DNA of 9,607 nucleotides from Candidatus Microgenomates bacterium (GCA_016782545.1 JADHYG010000036.1:1-9607), one strand, 5' to 3'. Counted from the first letter of the stretch, positions 1 to 5,918 are shown. Notes: generated by a model from the sequence alone, not told the origin. Program-made: numbers and translations.

Positions 1-572
1 GTTTTAATGAGTAACTTTGCTCCTTTCTCAAAAAGTCTGGCAAGAAGTGTTTCAGCCGTGTCAGTTAATTGAATTTTTACTTTTTCTTGAGCAGCAATTT
101 CTCCTTGGTCAAAATTTTCTGCTATTTTTAAAATAGTAATGCCGGTTTCTTTTTCACCATTATAAATGGCCCATTTAACTGGCGAAGCGCCGCGGTATTT
201 GGGAAGAAGAGAGGGGTGAAGGTTAAGACCGCCGTACTGAGCAAGCTTGATAATTTCTTGGGGAATTTTTTGACCATAGTAGGCGGAGATAAGGAGATCC
301 GGTTTAAGCGGTTTGAGTTGGCCGGCCAGTTTTTTGGGATTTTGATAGAGCCAGGGTTTATTTTTTTGGGATAGGGGAGTAAAAAGAGGAATTTTATGTT
401 TTTGGGCAAATTGAGAAACAGGCGTGGGGGTAAGAATTTGTTTGCGGCCGACTGGTCGATCTGGTTGAGAAACAATGGCGGTGATTTTACAGCTTTCTTC
501 TTTAAGAAGGGTTTTGAGAGTTGGTAAAGAATGATGTGACGAGCCGAAAAAAATGATTTGTGTTTTTTTCAT
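1..572 (-). CDS. fmt: Methionyl-tRNA formyltransferase, N-terminal 190 residues (cut by left edge)
   Basis: The enzyme transfers a formyl group from 10-formyl-tetrahydrofolate to Met-tRNA(fMet) in the cytoplasm, making the bacterial initiator tRNA. The reverse strand is open from the ATG at 572-570 to the window edge. The N-terminal Rossmann half carries VSQPDRPVGR (residues 34-43). The catalytic signature follows as LNLHPSLLPKYRGASP (116-131) and NFDQGEI (153-159), which gives the expected Asn117, His119 and Asp155 triad. The usual FGTPDFA loop near the N-terminus reads FGSSHHS instead. A GGTGA ribosome-binding site lies 9 nt before the ATG (582-586). The gene is downstream of def on the same strand, a common pairing, but 282 nt of repeats separate them. 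The C-terminal tRNA-binding domain lies outside the window. Confidence 0.95.
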   Translation of the reverse strand, partial: MKKTQIIFFGSSHHSLPTLKTLLKEESCKITAIVSQPDRPVGRKQILTPTPVSQFAQKHKIPLFTPLSQKNKPWLYQNPKKLAGQLKPLKPDLLISAYYGQKIPQEIIKLAQYGGLNLHPSLLPKYRGASPVKWAIYNGEKETGITILKIAENFDQGEIAAQEKVKIQLTDTAETLLARLFEKGAKLLIK

Positions 573-610
573 ATTGATTATTCACCAATTTTTTCTTGTT
601 TGTTGGTTAG

Positions 611-716
611 AGAGCGCTTAGGTCGTCCATGAAAATTTTTGTTGCCGCTAACCGCCCCGACGCTTCCGTCGGGACTAATTACGTCAAGCAAAAATTTTAT
701 GGACTCTCCGCGCTCT
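611..716. repeat. Long hairpin repeat, element A copy 1 (def-fmt gap)
   Basis: This is a nested inverted repeat. The outer arms AGAGCGC (611-617) and GCGCTCT (710-716) pair. The middle arms at 625-641 and 689-704 pair through GTCCAT/ATGGAC and AAAATTTTTG/CAAAAATTTT. The inner hairpin is CCCGACG (656-662) with CGTCGGG (667-673). The layout and the AAAATTTTTG core match the copies at 4772-4873, 5666-5852 and 7986-8185. The stretch just to the right (about 717-770), ending CCCGTATCTTTTTCAG, also recurs at the right side of the copies near 5844 and 8136. No U-run follows, so it is not an obvious terminator. Confidence 0.8.
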
Positions 717-802
717 TTTGAAGAGAAAAATTATCCCTCCCCCGTATCTTTTTCAGTAGTAAAAATTCATTAAAACTCTAGCCTCAAAATCATCAGTTTA
801 GG

Positions 803-840
803 CATAGAAATCTTGCGACGATCGTCACTTGTTTTCTATG
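803..840. repeat. Palindrome with ACGATCGT core, copy 1
   Basis: A perfect 10-nt palindrome GACGATCGTC (817-826) is flanked by complementary arms CATAGAAA (803-810) and TTTCTATG (833-840). The same core and the preceding TCTTGC recur inside the ligase gene at 4524-4559, where the arms are different but again self-complementary. It lies just downstream of the def stop. No poly-U follows on either strand. Confidence 0.7.
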
Positions 841-854
841 GCTAATGAGATTTT

Positions 855-1406
855 TCAAAGCCGGATTTCTATTAAACTTTCTTTGCCTTCTTCGTCTTTT
901 TCAATTTTATAAAGTTTGTTTTTTTCTTCTAAAACTCTTTGCACAAAAAGAATGCCATTGAGATGGTCGTATTCATGCTGGATAATAGTGCCAAGAAAAC
1001 CAGAAAATTCTTTTGTTACTTGAATGCCTCTGAGATTTTGATAGGAAGCCTTGATTTTTTCATGACGCCAGACTTTTCCCCAGGTGTTAGGGATGGAAAG
1101 ACAGCCTTCATATGGAAATTCTTTTCGTTCGGGAATACCTAAGATTTTTTTCTTTGATTGCCAGATGATTTTTGGATTAATAAAAGTAAGGTAATGTCGG
1201 CTTTGAGGAGAATAGGCGATAAAAAGTCTGAGAGGTTTGCCAATCTGAACAGTAGAAAGACCAACGCCCAGAGATTTACCGTCGGCACCAGTTTTTAAAA
1301 AAGTGATCATCTCTTTGGCTAATTTTTTGACTCTTTTATCTATTTTAGTTATTGGTTTAGACGGTGTATTAAGGATTTTATTGGGAACAGTAATGATTTT
1401 AAGCAT
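855..1406 (-). CDS. def: Peptide deformylase
   Basis: This metalloenzyme removes the N-formyl group from nascent proteins in the cytoplasm. All three family motifs are visible in the 183-residue product. Motif 1 is GVGLSTVQIG (47-56), motif 2 is EGCLSIP (100-106) and motif 3 is QHEYDHLNG (143-151). The metal ligands are therefore Cys102, His144 and His148, with Glu145 as catalytic base and Gln54 conserved. Motif 1 is normally GxGLAAPQIG, so AAP to STV is a departure. Length is normal for the family. The charged C-terminal tail (about 162-183) fits the variable end of deformylases. The ATG at 1406-1404 gives a standard start (MLKIITVP) but has no Shine-Dalgarno sequence; an 8-bp tandem array runs up to it. 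It precedes fmt on the same strand, which fits its pathway. Confidence 0.97.
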   Translation of the reverse strand: MLKIITVPNKILNTPSKPITKIDKRVKKLAKEMITFLKTGADGKSLGVGLSTVQIGKPLRLFIAYSPQSRHYLTFINPKIIWQSKKKILGIPERKEFPYEGCLSIPNTWGKVWRHEKIKASYQNLRGIQVTKEFSGFLGTIIQHEYDHLNGILFVQRVLEEKNKLYKIEKDEEGKESLIEIRL

Positions 1407-1447
1407 GATTAATAAGATACTGAAATACTAAAATATTAAATACTGAA
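1407..1447 (-). repeat. Degenerate ~8-bp tandem array abutting the def start codon
   Basis: Read on the minus strand, the 40 nt before def are successive units of about 8 bp: TTATTCAG, TATTTAA, TATTTTAG, TATTTCAG, TATCTTAT. The array is extremely AT-rich and contains no Shine-Dalgarno sequence. The period matches the arrays at 7012-7059 and 7106-7153. Confidence 0.55.
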
Positions 1448-1450
1448 TAA

Positions 1451-1632
1451 CGAATTAAAATTCGTCATTCCGTCGATCTTGGAGTGACAAAATTCATTTT
1501 GTTACTCTTTAACGAACTAACCACAGTACCATTCGGTGCATGGCACGAGTTCGTCAATCCGAGTCCACTGTCATCCTGAGCTCGAAGGGCGAAGGATCTC
1601 GATGGGGATTCTTCGCTTCGCTCAGAATGACA
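1451..1632. repeat. Cluster of hairpin repeats filling the amrS-def gap
   Basis: Most of the 309-nt gap between amrS and def is inverted repeats. They are CGAATT/AATTCG (1451-1464), GAGTGACAAAAT (1482-1493) with ATTTTGTTACTC (1496-1507), ACGAACT (1512-1518) with AGTTCGT (1548-1554), and TGTCATCCTGAG (1569-1580) with CTCAGAATGACA (1621-1632). The last hairpin contains the CTTCGCTTCGCTCAGAATGA form that I recall as a common dispersed intergenic repeat in many environmental bacterial genomes (recollection, not checked). I see no gene here; nothing recognisable lies in 1633-1715. Confidence 0.75.
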
Positions 1633-1715
1633 TTATGGTCAGATTTTAGCAGGTTTGGGCGATGAGTTCAATCAGGAGATTAGGAAGCTTAAGTTGCTTG
1701 AAACTTAGGAGGATT

Positions 1716-2831
1716 TTAAAGAATGATATTTAAGTCTTCTCCGCATTTTGAGCAACGGCCTTTTTTGTCAACAGCGAGAATTTTGGGGTTCCAGGCGCCG
1801 CGCTGGATAACTAAACTTTTGCACTTGGGACAATAAGTGTTGGATTCATAATAAATTCCGCCTGGTAGATCATGGCCGGGCGCCCAGACGTAGACAAATG
1901 CAAGGCCATTTTTCCGACCGATTTGGGCGATTTTTTTTAAAGTTTTTATTGGCGTGGGAAGAAGATCCGTTCTTTTGCCAGCCGGATTAAAGCGGGAAAT
2001 ATGCCACGGAATTTTTGGGCCTAAGTTTTTAACAATCCATTTGGTCATTTTATCCATTTCTTGAAAATTGTCGTTGACGGTGGGAACAATCAGGGTGGTT
2101 AGTTCAGTGTGGACTTTATATTTTTGAAGCGCATATTGAATATTTTCCGCCATTTCTTTGTACTTGGTGCCGGCACCGAATTTAGTCAGAGATTTTTTAC
2201 TCCAGCCTTTAAAATCAACATTTTGCGCGTCTAAATAAGGACCGATCAAATCAAGCTGTTCTTTGGTGGCATAGCCGTTGGTAACATAAACAGTATATAA
2301 GCCTTCTTTTTTGGCGAGCTTGGCAACATCTAGGGTATATTCAAGCCAGATAGATGGTTCTTGATAAGTAAAAGCAATTCCTTGAGATTTAGAAGCAATA
2401 GCCAACTTGATAATTTCTTTTGGTGAAACTTCTTGGAGGTTGTCTTGGAGGTTGGACCTCCCGAGAGGTCCAACCTCTCTGAGAGCTAGCTTTCTTAAAT
2501 TACTAGTTGCCGGCTCACCCCAAGAACACCAGTCATTAAGACAATGAAAACAGCGAAAGTTGCAACCCCAGCTGGAAATAGAAAATACAGGAGAGCCGGG
2601 ATAAAAGTGATAAAGCGGTTTTTTTTCAATCGGATCGATGGCAGTGGCAGAAATAAGGCCGTAGATAAGAGTATAAAGCTTGTTATTTTTATTAAGTCGG
2701 GTGAGACAAAAGCCAGTTTTCCCAGAAGAAATAATACAGCGACGAAGGCAGGTGTTGCAGCGGATTTTTTTGTCGTCCAAAGGACGATCGGCCTCTGGCC
2801 GAAGTTTTTTGTAAAGAAGAGCTTGTCTCAT
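1716..2831 (-). CDS. amrS: AmmeMemoRadiSam-system radical SAM enzyme
   Basis: This is a radical S-adenosylmethionine protein of the family usually encoded with MEMO1-like and AMMECR1-like proteins; its substrate is not known to me. The SAM-cluster motif is CNFRCFHC (90-97), with Cys90, Cys94 and Cys97. Upstream is a family-typical cysteine region, CNTCLRRC (25-32) to GFC (40-42), then DPIEKKPLYHFYPGS (66-80). FTYQEPSIWLEY follows the radical SAM motif. A C-terminal zinc-ribbon-like pair is present (CPKC, CSKC). I chose the ATG at 2831 over the GTG at 2849 because AGGA lies 7 nt upstream and homologues begin near here. At 371 residues it is longer than the roughly 330-340 I expect. The excess matches two repeat-derived inserts, at residues 10-20 and about 110-134. 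Neither partner gene is in the window. Confidence 0.92.
   Translation of the reverse strand: MRQALLYKKLRPEADRPLDDKKIRCNTCLRRCIISSGKTGFCLTRLNKNNKLYTLIYGLISATAIDPIEKKPLYHFYPGSPVFSISSWGCNFRCFHCLNDWCSWGEPATSNLRKLALREVGPLGRSNLQDNLQEVSPKEIIKLAIASKSQGIAFTYQEPSIWLEYTLDVAKLAKKEGLYTVYVTNGYATKEQLDLIGPYLDAQNVDFKGWSKKSLTKFGAGTKYKEMAENIQYALQKYKVHTELTTLIVPTVNDNFQEMDKMTKWIVKNLGPKIPWHISRFNPAGKRTDLLPTPIKTLKKIAQIGRKNGLAFVYVWAPGHDLPGGIYYESNTYCPKCKSLVIQRGAWNPKILAVDKKGRCSKCGEDLNIIL
2431..2477. repeat. In-frame palindrome plus 12-bp duplication inside amrS
   Basis: TCTTGGAGGTTG occurs twice in tandem (2431-2442, 2443-2454). It runs into a perfect palindrome, GAGGTTGGACCTC (2448-2460) with GAGGTCCAACCTC (2465-2477). 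In amrS this encodes roughly residues 119-134, including a repeated NLQ. It lies just after the SAM-cluster loop, where family members normally go almost directly to the SPEEI-like helix. It looks like an insertion that kept the frame. Confidence 0.75.
2773..2802. repeat. Double 15-nt palindrome inside amrS, near the N-terminus
   Basis: Two adjacent palindromes of equal size lie here: TCGTCCAAAGGACGA (2773-2787) and TCGGCCTCTGGCCGA (2788-2802). Each has 6-bp arms and a 3-nt centre. Together they are 30 nt, ten codons, and encode the RPEADRPLDD region (about residues 10-20). That peptide sits between the conserved start (QALLYKKL) and the first cysteine motif, where I expect only a few residues. 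Confidence 0.75.
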
Positions 2832-2838
2832 ATTTTTT

Positions 2839-2881
2839 CCTATTCGCACGCCCTAGATAAGGGCTAAGCCCTTATCTAGCC
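2839..2881 (-). promoter_or_regulatory. Leader palindrome with RBS-bearing flank, copy 1 (before amrS)
   Basis: CTAGATAAGGGCT (2853-2865) pairs perfectly with AGCCCTTATCTAG (2867-2879). Read toward amrS, it is followed by GGGCGTGCGAATAGGAAAAA, whose AGGA is the ribosome-binding site. The same palindrome and near-identical flank precede mreC at 7172-7221 in the same orientation relative to the gene. A role in translation control is inference. Confidence 0.7.
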
Positions 2882-2883
2882 CA

Positions 2884-2960
2884 TTCTAATCCTCTAATCA
2901 ATTTCCATTGAATTTCTATCGTATTTCTACTGAATTTCGATTGAATTTCCACTGTATTTC
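2884..2960 (-). repeat. 11-bp tandem array in the amrS leader
   Basis: Six clear units of exactly 11 bp fill 2895-2960, with a weaker seventh at 2884-2894. On the plus strand they end in ATTTC or AATTTC: TAATCAATTTC, CATTGAATTTC, TATCGTATTTC, TACTGAATTTC, GATTGAATTTC, CACTGTATTTC. Units vary in sequence but not in length. There are no unique spacers, so this is not a CRISPR array. Confidence 0.85.
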
Positions 2961-2978
2961 TCTTATTTTCTTAATTTC

Positions 2979-3006
2979 TATTAACAATTAACAATCAACA
3001 ATTATC
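2979..3006 (-). repeat. 7-bp tandem array in the amrS leader
   Basis: Read toward amrS, the sequence is ATAATTG, TTGATTG, TTAATTG, TTAATA, a period of 7 bp. A nearly identical stretch lies before mreC at 7079-7106. In both leaders it is followed by a GAAAT-type array and then the CTAGAT palindrome. Confidence 0.7.
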
Positions 3007-3012
3007 GTCTGC

Positions 3013-5604
3013 TTATTCCCATTCCTCTAATTGCTTTCTAACTTCTTCGTCTTTTGGTTCGATTTTTTCTAAAATATATTTTAACTGGTCAACCGCCTCT
3101 TGTTTTTGGTTGTTTTCGCGGTAAAAAATAGCCAGGGCAAAACGGGCGTCGCGATAATTGGGTTTTAAATCAATAGTTTTTAATAAGGTTTCTATTGCTT
3201 GATCTTCGCTTTCAGCCTCGGCTTGCAAAAGAGCGAGATTATAAGTGATTTTGGCGTCAGTGGGGGCGAGTTTTTGGGCAATAAGAAGGCTTTCGATTGC
3301 CTTTTTAATATATTGGCTGTTAATTTGAGAGAGAATATAAAAGAGCCGAGTGCGGGTTTTCCAGAAACTGACATTTTGAGGAGAAATGGTGATGGCTTTT
3401 TGGGAATAATCAAGGGCTTCATCTGTAAAAACCGCTGACAAGCTGGCTTCATTTTCAAAAAAAGCTAAGATAGCTAAGTTAGCTAAATTTAGAGAAAACT
3501 TGTCATGATAAAAAGGTTCTTTTGGTTTTAGACTGACTGCTTTTTGAAAGAAAGAGTAGGCAGTGGAATGGTCTTCTGTCTGGGTTAAAGCATTGGCGCT
3601 GGCAAAAGCAGTATCGGCGGACCAGATGTTCCATGTAACATGTAACATGGAACATGCAACAAGGAAGATTAAGATAAGAATGATGTTTTTAAATCGCTTA
3701 TTAGTTGGTAGATTAATGATTAAGGAATTTTGGGAGTTAAGAGAGTTTGAAAAAATAAAAGAAAAAGCAGGGATGAGCCAGAAGAAAAGGGCAACAACAA
3801 CGACCGAGAAGCCGAAAAAGTTTGTTACGAGAATGCTTGTGTAACTAGTTAACAAGGCGACGAGTAGAATGATTGAAGTGCTTGTTTCAGCATCTTTTTT
3901 ACACGAATCTTCGCGAATTTTAGCGAATCTTCCCCACACAATGCTTACTTGCTCCCGAATACTGCGTGTTTGCGTCGCAAGGGCGCGTATGCGGGGCAGG
4001 CGCGAATCGCGAATTATTCGTTTATTCGTATTAATTCGTATACGATTAGCATAGATTAGTGTATTAATGCTCCACCACAAAAAGCTGCCAATGAGTAATA
4101 AATAGGCACCGAGACCAACAAATCCCGTTGTCGCCGCATAATTAAGATATTCATTATGGGCCTTGTTATAAAGAAAGTCCCATTCACTGGTGAGATTGTG
4201 TGCTTGCGGCTTAAAACGATAATAAGAAAAAGCAAAAGTTTCTACGCCTGAGCCAAAAAAGGGAAAATGGCGGCTAATGTTTAAAGCGCCTTGCCAAACA
4301 ATTTTTCTGATTTCTCCTGATTCAGTGCCGCCTGTTTCCAAGGTGGTACCAGCGGGGATTATTGGAAGAGCGGGAGTGGTTTTTTGAGTCAAAGAAGAAA
4401 AACTAAAATAGTGATTGAATTGGGGGAATGGAGAGCCGATAAAAAAAGTTATTAGTAGAAAAATAAAATTCAAAATCAATAGTTTTTTGAGAAAACTCTG
4501 AGGCTGGATGGCTTTATTAATTCTTAACTTTCTTGCTACGATCGTAGTATGAAAGTTAATGGCGGCCTTTTTTGTTTTGGGGCTTATAGTTGTAAGATTG
4601 GGAAGATGGTGGAGGAGAGCGAAAATAGTAAAGATTAGGCTGCTGAGCCAAAAGGCGGCAAAACCGGAGCGGGATTTGGTGAAAAGGAGTGTTAAATAGA
4701 AAATAATTGAGAGGAAAAAGTAGAAGATAAAAGCCTGGGGGTTTTTACGAAAGAGGCTGGGGTTAGTGTCGGAAAAATGCTGAGGTCGCTTACGAAAATT
4801 TTTGTGTTCGCGGACCGCTCTCAGGCTCGCTAATTGCGAACGACAAAAATTTTGTAAACTCCCCGCATTTTTCTTAACTGTTTTTTGGTTATTTGATTTA
4901 TTGGTTATTTGGTTTATTGCTAAAGCAATAGTGATTGGCAATAAAATACATAAATAGGCCGCGAGCCAGTTTGGTTGGCCTAGAGTTGAAAAAACTCGAT
5001 TTTGGACATCTTGAACCCAGAGATTTTTATCAATACCAAAGTGTTCAAGGATGCCATAGAGAGAGACAAAGAAACCAGAAACAAGAGTAATTAAAAGGAT
5101 TTTGTTAGCTTTGACTCCTGGATTCGATATTTTTTTCCTAGAAATAATGAAATTACAAAGTTGCGAGATTTTTCTTTTAATTCCGCGATTTTTTAATTTC
5201 TTTGCTTTATTATTTTTGTCTTGGAAGCTGGAAGCGAAGTTTGTCACAAAAGCATAATATAAGATGATATAGCAAATTGTGGAAGCCAGTCCGCCGTGAA
5301 AGCGGGAATAATAGCCCCAGATAGAAACATGGCGGTCAATAGAAAAGAAGAAACTAAGAAATTGAGAAATTAAGAAAATAATAATTGGGACATCTAAGGG
5401 TGTTTTTTGGATGCGGATTTGATTTTTTTTAACTGATTTGATGAGCCAAGCACCGGCAATAATAGTGGTCATTAAATAAACAAAAATCATTTTATTAAAT
5501 TCAAAAAGTTCATAGTTCCAAGGGGTGAGAATTAAAGGGGTTAAAAAGAAAAGAAGAAAAAAGGAATATTTAATGATTTTTTGGCAGATTTTTTCAATGG
5601 TCAT
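3013..5604 (-). CDS. O-antigen ligase-family (Wzy_C) membrane protein with C-terminal TPRs
   Basis: This is a polytopic inner-membrane protein that probably polymerises or transfers lipid-linked glycans at the outer face of the membrane. About 10-12 hydrophobic segments span residues 13-640. Ligase-family hallmarks are KSRSGF, with the conserved Arg at residue 312; a large extracytoplasmic loop with WQGALNISRHFPFFGSGVET; and AHNEYLN, with the conserved His at 483. Residues about 660-863 form TPR-like helical repeats (for example AYSFFQKAVSLKPKEPFYHD), a fusion seen in bacterial members of the family. Whether it acts as ligase, polymerase or protein glycosylase cannot be told from sequence. 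At 863 residues it is long, and roughly 95 residues come from repeats at about 244-278, 349-361 and 520-568. The ATG start has no Shine-Dalgarno sequence but a -10-like box lies 6 nt upstream. It is divergent from mreB. Confidence 0.88.
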   Translation of the reverse strand: MTIEKICQKIIKYSFFLLFFLTPLILTPWNYELFEFNKMIFVYLMTTIIAGAWLIKSVKKNQIRIQKTPLDVPIIIFLISQFLSFFFSIDRHVSIWGYYSRFHGGLASTICYIILYYAFVTNFASSFQDKNNKAKKLKNRGIKRKISQLCNFIISRKKISNPGVKANKILLITLVSGFFVSLYGILEHFGIDKNLWVQDVQNRVFSTLGQPNWLAAYLCILLPITIALAINQITNKSNNQKTVKKNAGSLQNFCRSQLASLRAVREHKNFRKRPQHFSDTNPSLFRKNPQAFIFYFFLSIIFYLTLLFTKSRSGFAAFWLSSLIFTIFALLHHLPNLTTISPKTKKAAINFHTTIVARKLRINKAIQPQSFLKKLLILNFIFLLITFFIGSPFPQFNHYFSFSSLTQKTTPALPIIPAGTTLETGGTESGEIRKIVWQGALNISRHFPFFGSGVETFAFSYYRFKPQAHNLTSEWDFLYNKAHNEYLNYAATTGFVGLGAYLLLIGSFLWWSINTLIYANRIRINTNKRIIRDSRLPRIRALATQTRSIREQVSIVWGRFAKIREDSCKKDAETSTSIILLVALLTSYTSILVTNFFGFSVVVVALFFWLIPAFSFIFSNSLNSQNSLIINLPTNKRFKNIILILIFLVACSMLHVTWNIWSADTAFASANALTQTEDHSTAYSFFQKAVSLKPKEPFYHDKFSLNLANLAILAFFENEASLSAVFTDEALDYSQKAITISPQNVSFWKTRTRLFYILSQINSQYIKKAIESLLIAQKLAPTDAKITYNLALLQAEAESEDQAIETLLKTIDLKPNYRDARFALAIFYRENNQKQEAVDQLKYILEKIEPKDEEVRKQLEEWE
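3626..3655. repeat. 30-nt palindrome inside the ligase gene, in a transmembrane segment
   Basis: ATGTTCCATGT (3626-3636) and ACATGGAACAT (3645-3655) are perfect 11-bp arms around AACATGTA. It is ten codons and encodes CSMLHVTWNI, the end of the last transmembrane helix before the TPRs. Unlike the other in-gene repeats, its product is hydrophobic. Confidence 0.7.
3901..4045. repeat. GCGAAT-rich inverted-repeat element inside the ligase gene
   Basis: This 145-nt stretch has higher GC and a very different look from its surroundings. It holds repeated CGAAT/ATTCG words at both ends (CGCGAATTTTAGCGAATC on the left; CGCGAATCGCGAATTATTCG on the right) and a less regular centre flanked by CCCC/GGGG. 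On the minus strand it stays open and encodes an Arg-rich segment (about residues 520-568) with IRINTNKRIIRDSR. The segment lies between two transmembrane helices. It behaves as an in-frame insertion. Exact ends are uncertain. Confidence 0.65.
4524..4559. repeat. Palindrome with ACGATCGT core, copy 2 (inside the ligase gene)
   Basis: Perfect 9-bp arms TTAACTTTC (4524-4532) and GAAAGTTAA (4551-4559) surround the palindrome TACGATCGTA (4537-4546). The 36 nt equal 12 codons and encode INFHTTIVARKL in a loop between transmembrane helices. The TCTTGC plus ACGATCGT core matches 803-840, with the pair next to the core changed from G-C to T-A. Confidence 0.75.
4772..4873. repeat. Long hairpin repeat, element A copy 2 (inside the ligase gene)
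   Basis: Outer arms are GAAAAATGC (4772-4780) and GCATTTTTC (4865-4873). Inside them, TACGAAAATTTTTGTGTTCGC on the left pairs with GCGAACGACAAAAATTTTGTA on the right. The core is nearly identical to 5708-5798 in the mreB promoter gap. Between the outer arms, inclusive, it is 102 nt, exactly 34 codons. In the ligase it encodes a basic segment (about residues 244-278) with AGSLQNFCRSQL and REHKNFRKR, in a loop between transmembrane helices. Unlike the other copies it lacks a clear inner hairpin. Confidence 0.85.
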
Positions 5605-5610
5605 GAAGTT

Positions 5611-5619
5611 AGTATAGCA
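5611..5619 (-). promoter_or_regulatory. Candidate extended -10 promoter for the ligase gene
   Basis: On the minus strand TGCTATACT, an extended -10 form, ends 6 nt before the ATG at 5604. A transcript from it would begin at or next to the start codon, and no Shine-Dalgarno sequence is present, so the mRNA may be leaderless. The -35 region (TGTAAA) is poor. Confidence 0.5.
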
Positions 5620-5665
5620 TAAGAGAAATAGGGTTTACATGTGCATTTCAGAGATGGCGTTCGTT

Positions 5666-5852
5666 GAAAGATGCTAAGTTTGGGATGATTTTTTTTGATT
5701 TGCGGCTGAGGTCGTTCACGAAAATTTTTGTGTTCGCGGACCATTCCGACGCTTCCGTCGGAACTAATTGCGAACAACAAAAATTTTGTAAACTCCCCGC
5801 CACAAAAATCATCGCTATGAAGGCGAAAAAATTACCCCTTCCCGTATCTTTC
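5666..5852. repeat. Long hairpin repeat, element A copy 3 (ligase-mreB gap)
   Basis: This fills most of the 320-nt divergent gap. Outer arms are GAAAGATGC (5666-5674) and GTATCTTTC (5844-5852). A second pair is GATGATTTT (from 5684) with AAAATCATC (5805-5813). The core matches 4791-4860: ACGAAAATTTTTGTGTTCGC with GCGAACAACAAAAATTTTGT. The inner hairpin is TTCCGACG (5744-5751) with CGTCGGAA (5756-5763). The remaining gap holds only the two promoter regions. Confidence 0.8.
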
Positions 5853-5889
5853 TTAGGAGTAGAAATTTTTCTGAGGGATTTTAGATATA

Positions 5890-5918
5890 TTGGAAAATGA
5901 AAGTTAAAATGGTAGAAT
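5890..5918 (+). promoter_or_regulatory. Candidate sigma70-type promoter for mreB
   Basis: TTGGAA (5890-5895) and TAGAAT (5913-5918) are separated by exactly 17 nt. The expected transcription start, about 7 nt downstream, falls on the mreB ATG at 5925. No Shine-Dalgarno sequence precedes that ATG, so a leaderless message is plausible. Confidence 0.5.

Noticed and set aside
128..475. 115-codon minus-strand open frame at the left end
   Set aside because: It is in another frame of the same strand as fmt. The fmt frame carries the complete Asn-His-Asp signature, so this frame is a shadow.
2829..2849. GTG at 2849 as the amrS start
   Set aside because: It lies inside the shared leader flank with no ribosome-binding site before it. 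The ATG at 2831 has AGGA at 7 nt and begins where homologues begin.
2544..2867. 107-codon plus-strand frame opposite the amrS N-terminus
   Set aside because: It is antisense to the cysteine motifs of amrS, low-complexity, and has no recognisable domain.
2853..2879. Rho-independent terminator for the ligase transcript
   Set aside because: The palindrome has no U-run on either strand, and its second copy sits just before the mreC start, which fits a leader better than a terminator.
2884..2960. CRISPR array
   Set aside because: The repeats are 11-bp and contiguous, with no unique spacers and no cas gene nearby.
4772..4873. Sequencing or assembly artefact joining repeats into the ligase gene
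   Set aside because: The frame is intact through this and three other repeats in the same gene, and transmembrane and TPR regions continue normally on both sides. Read mapping would settle it.
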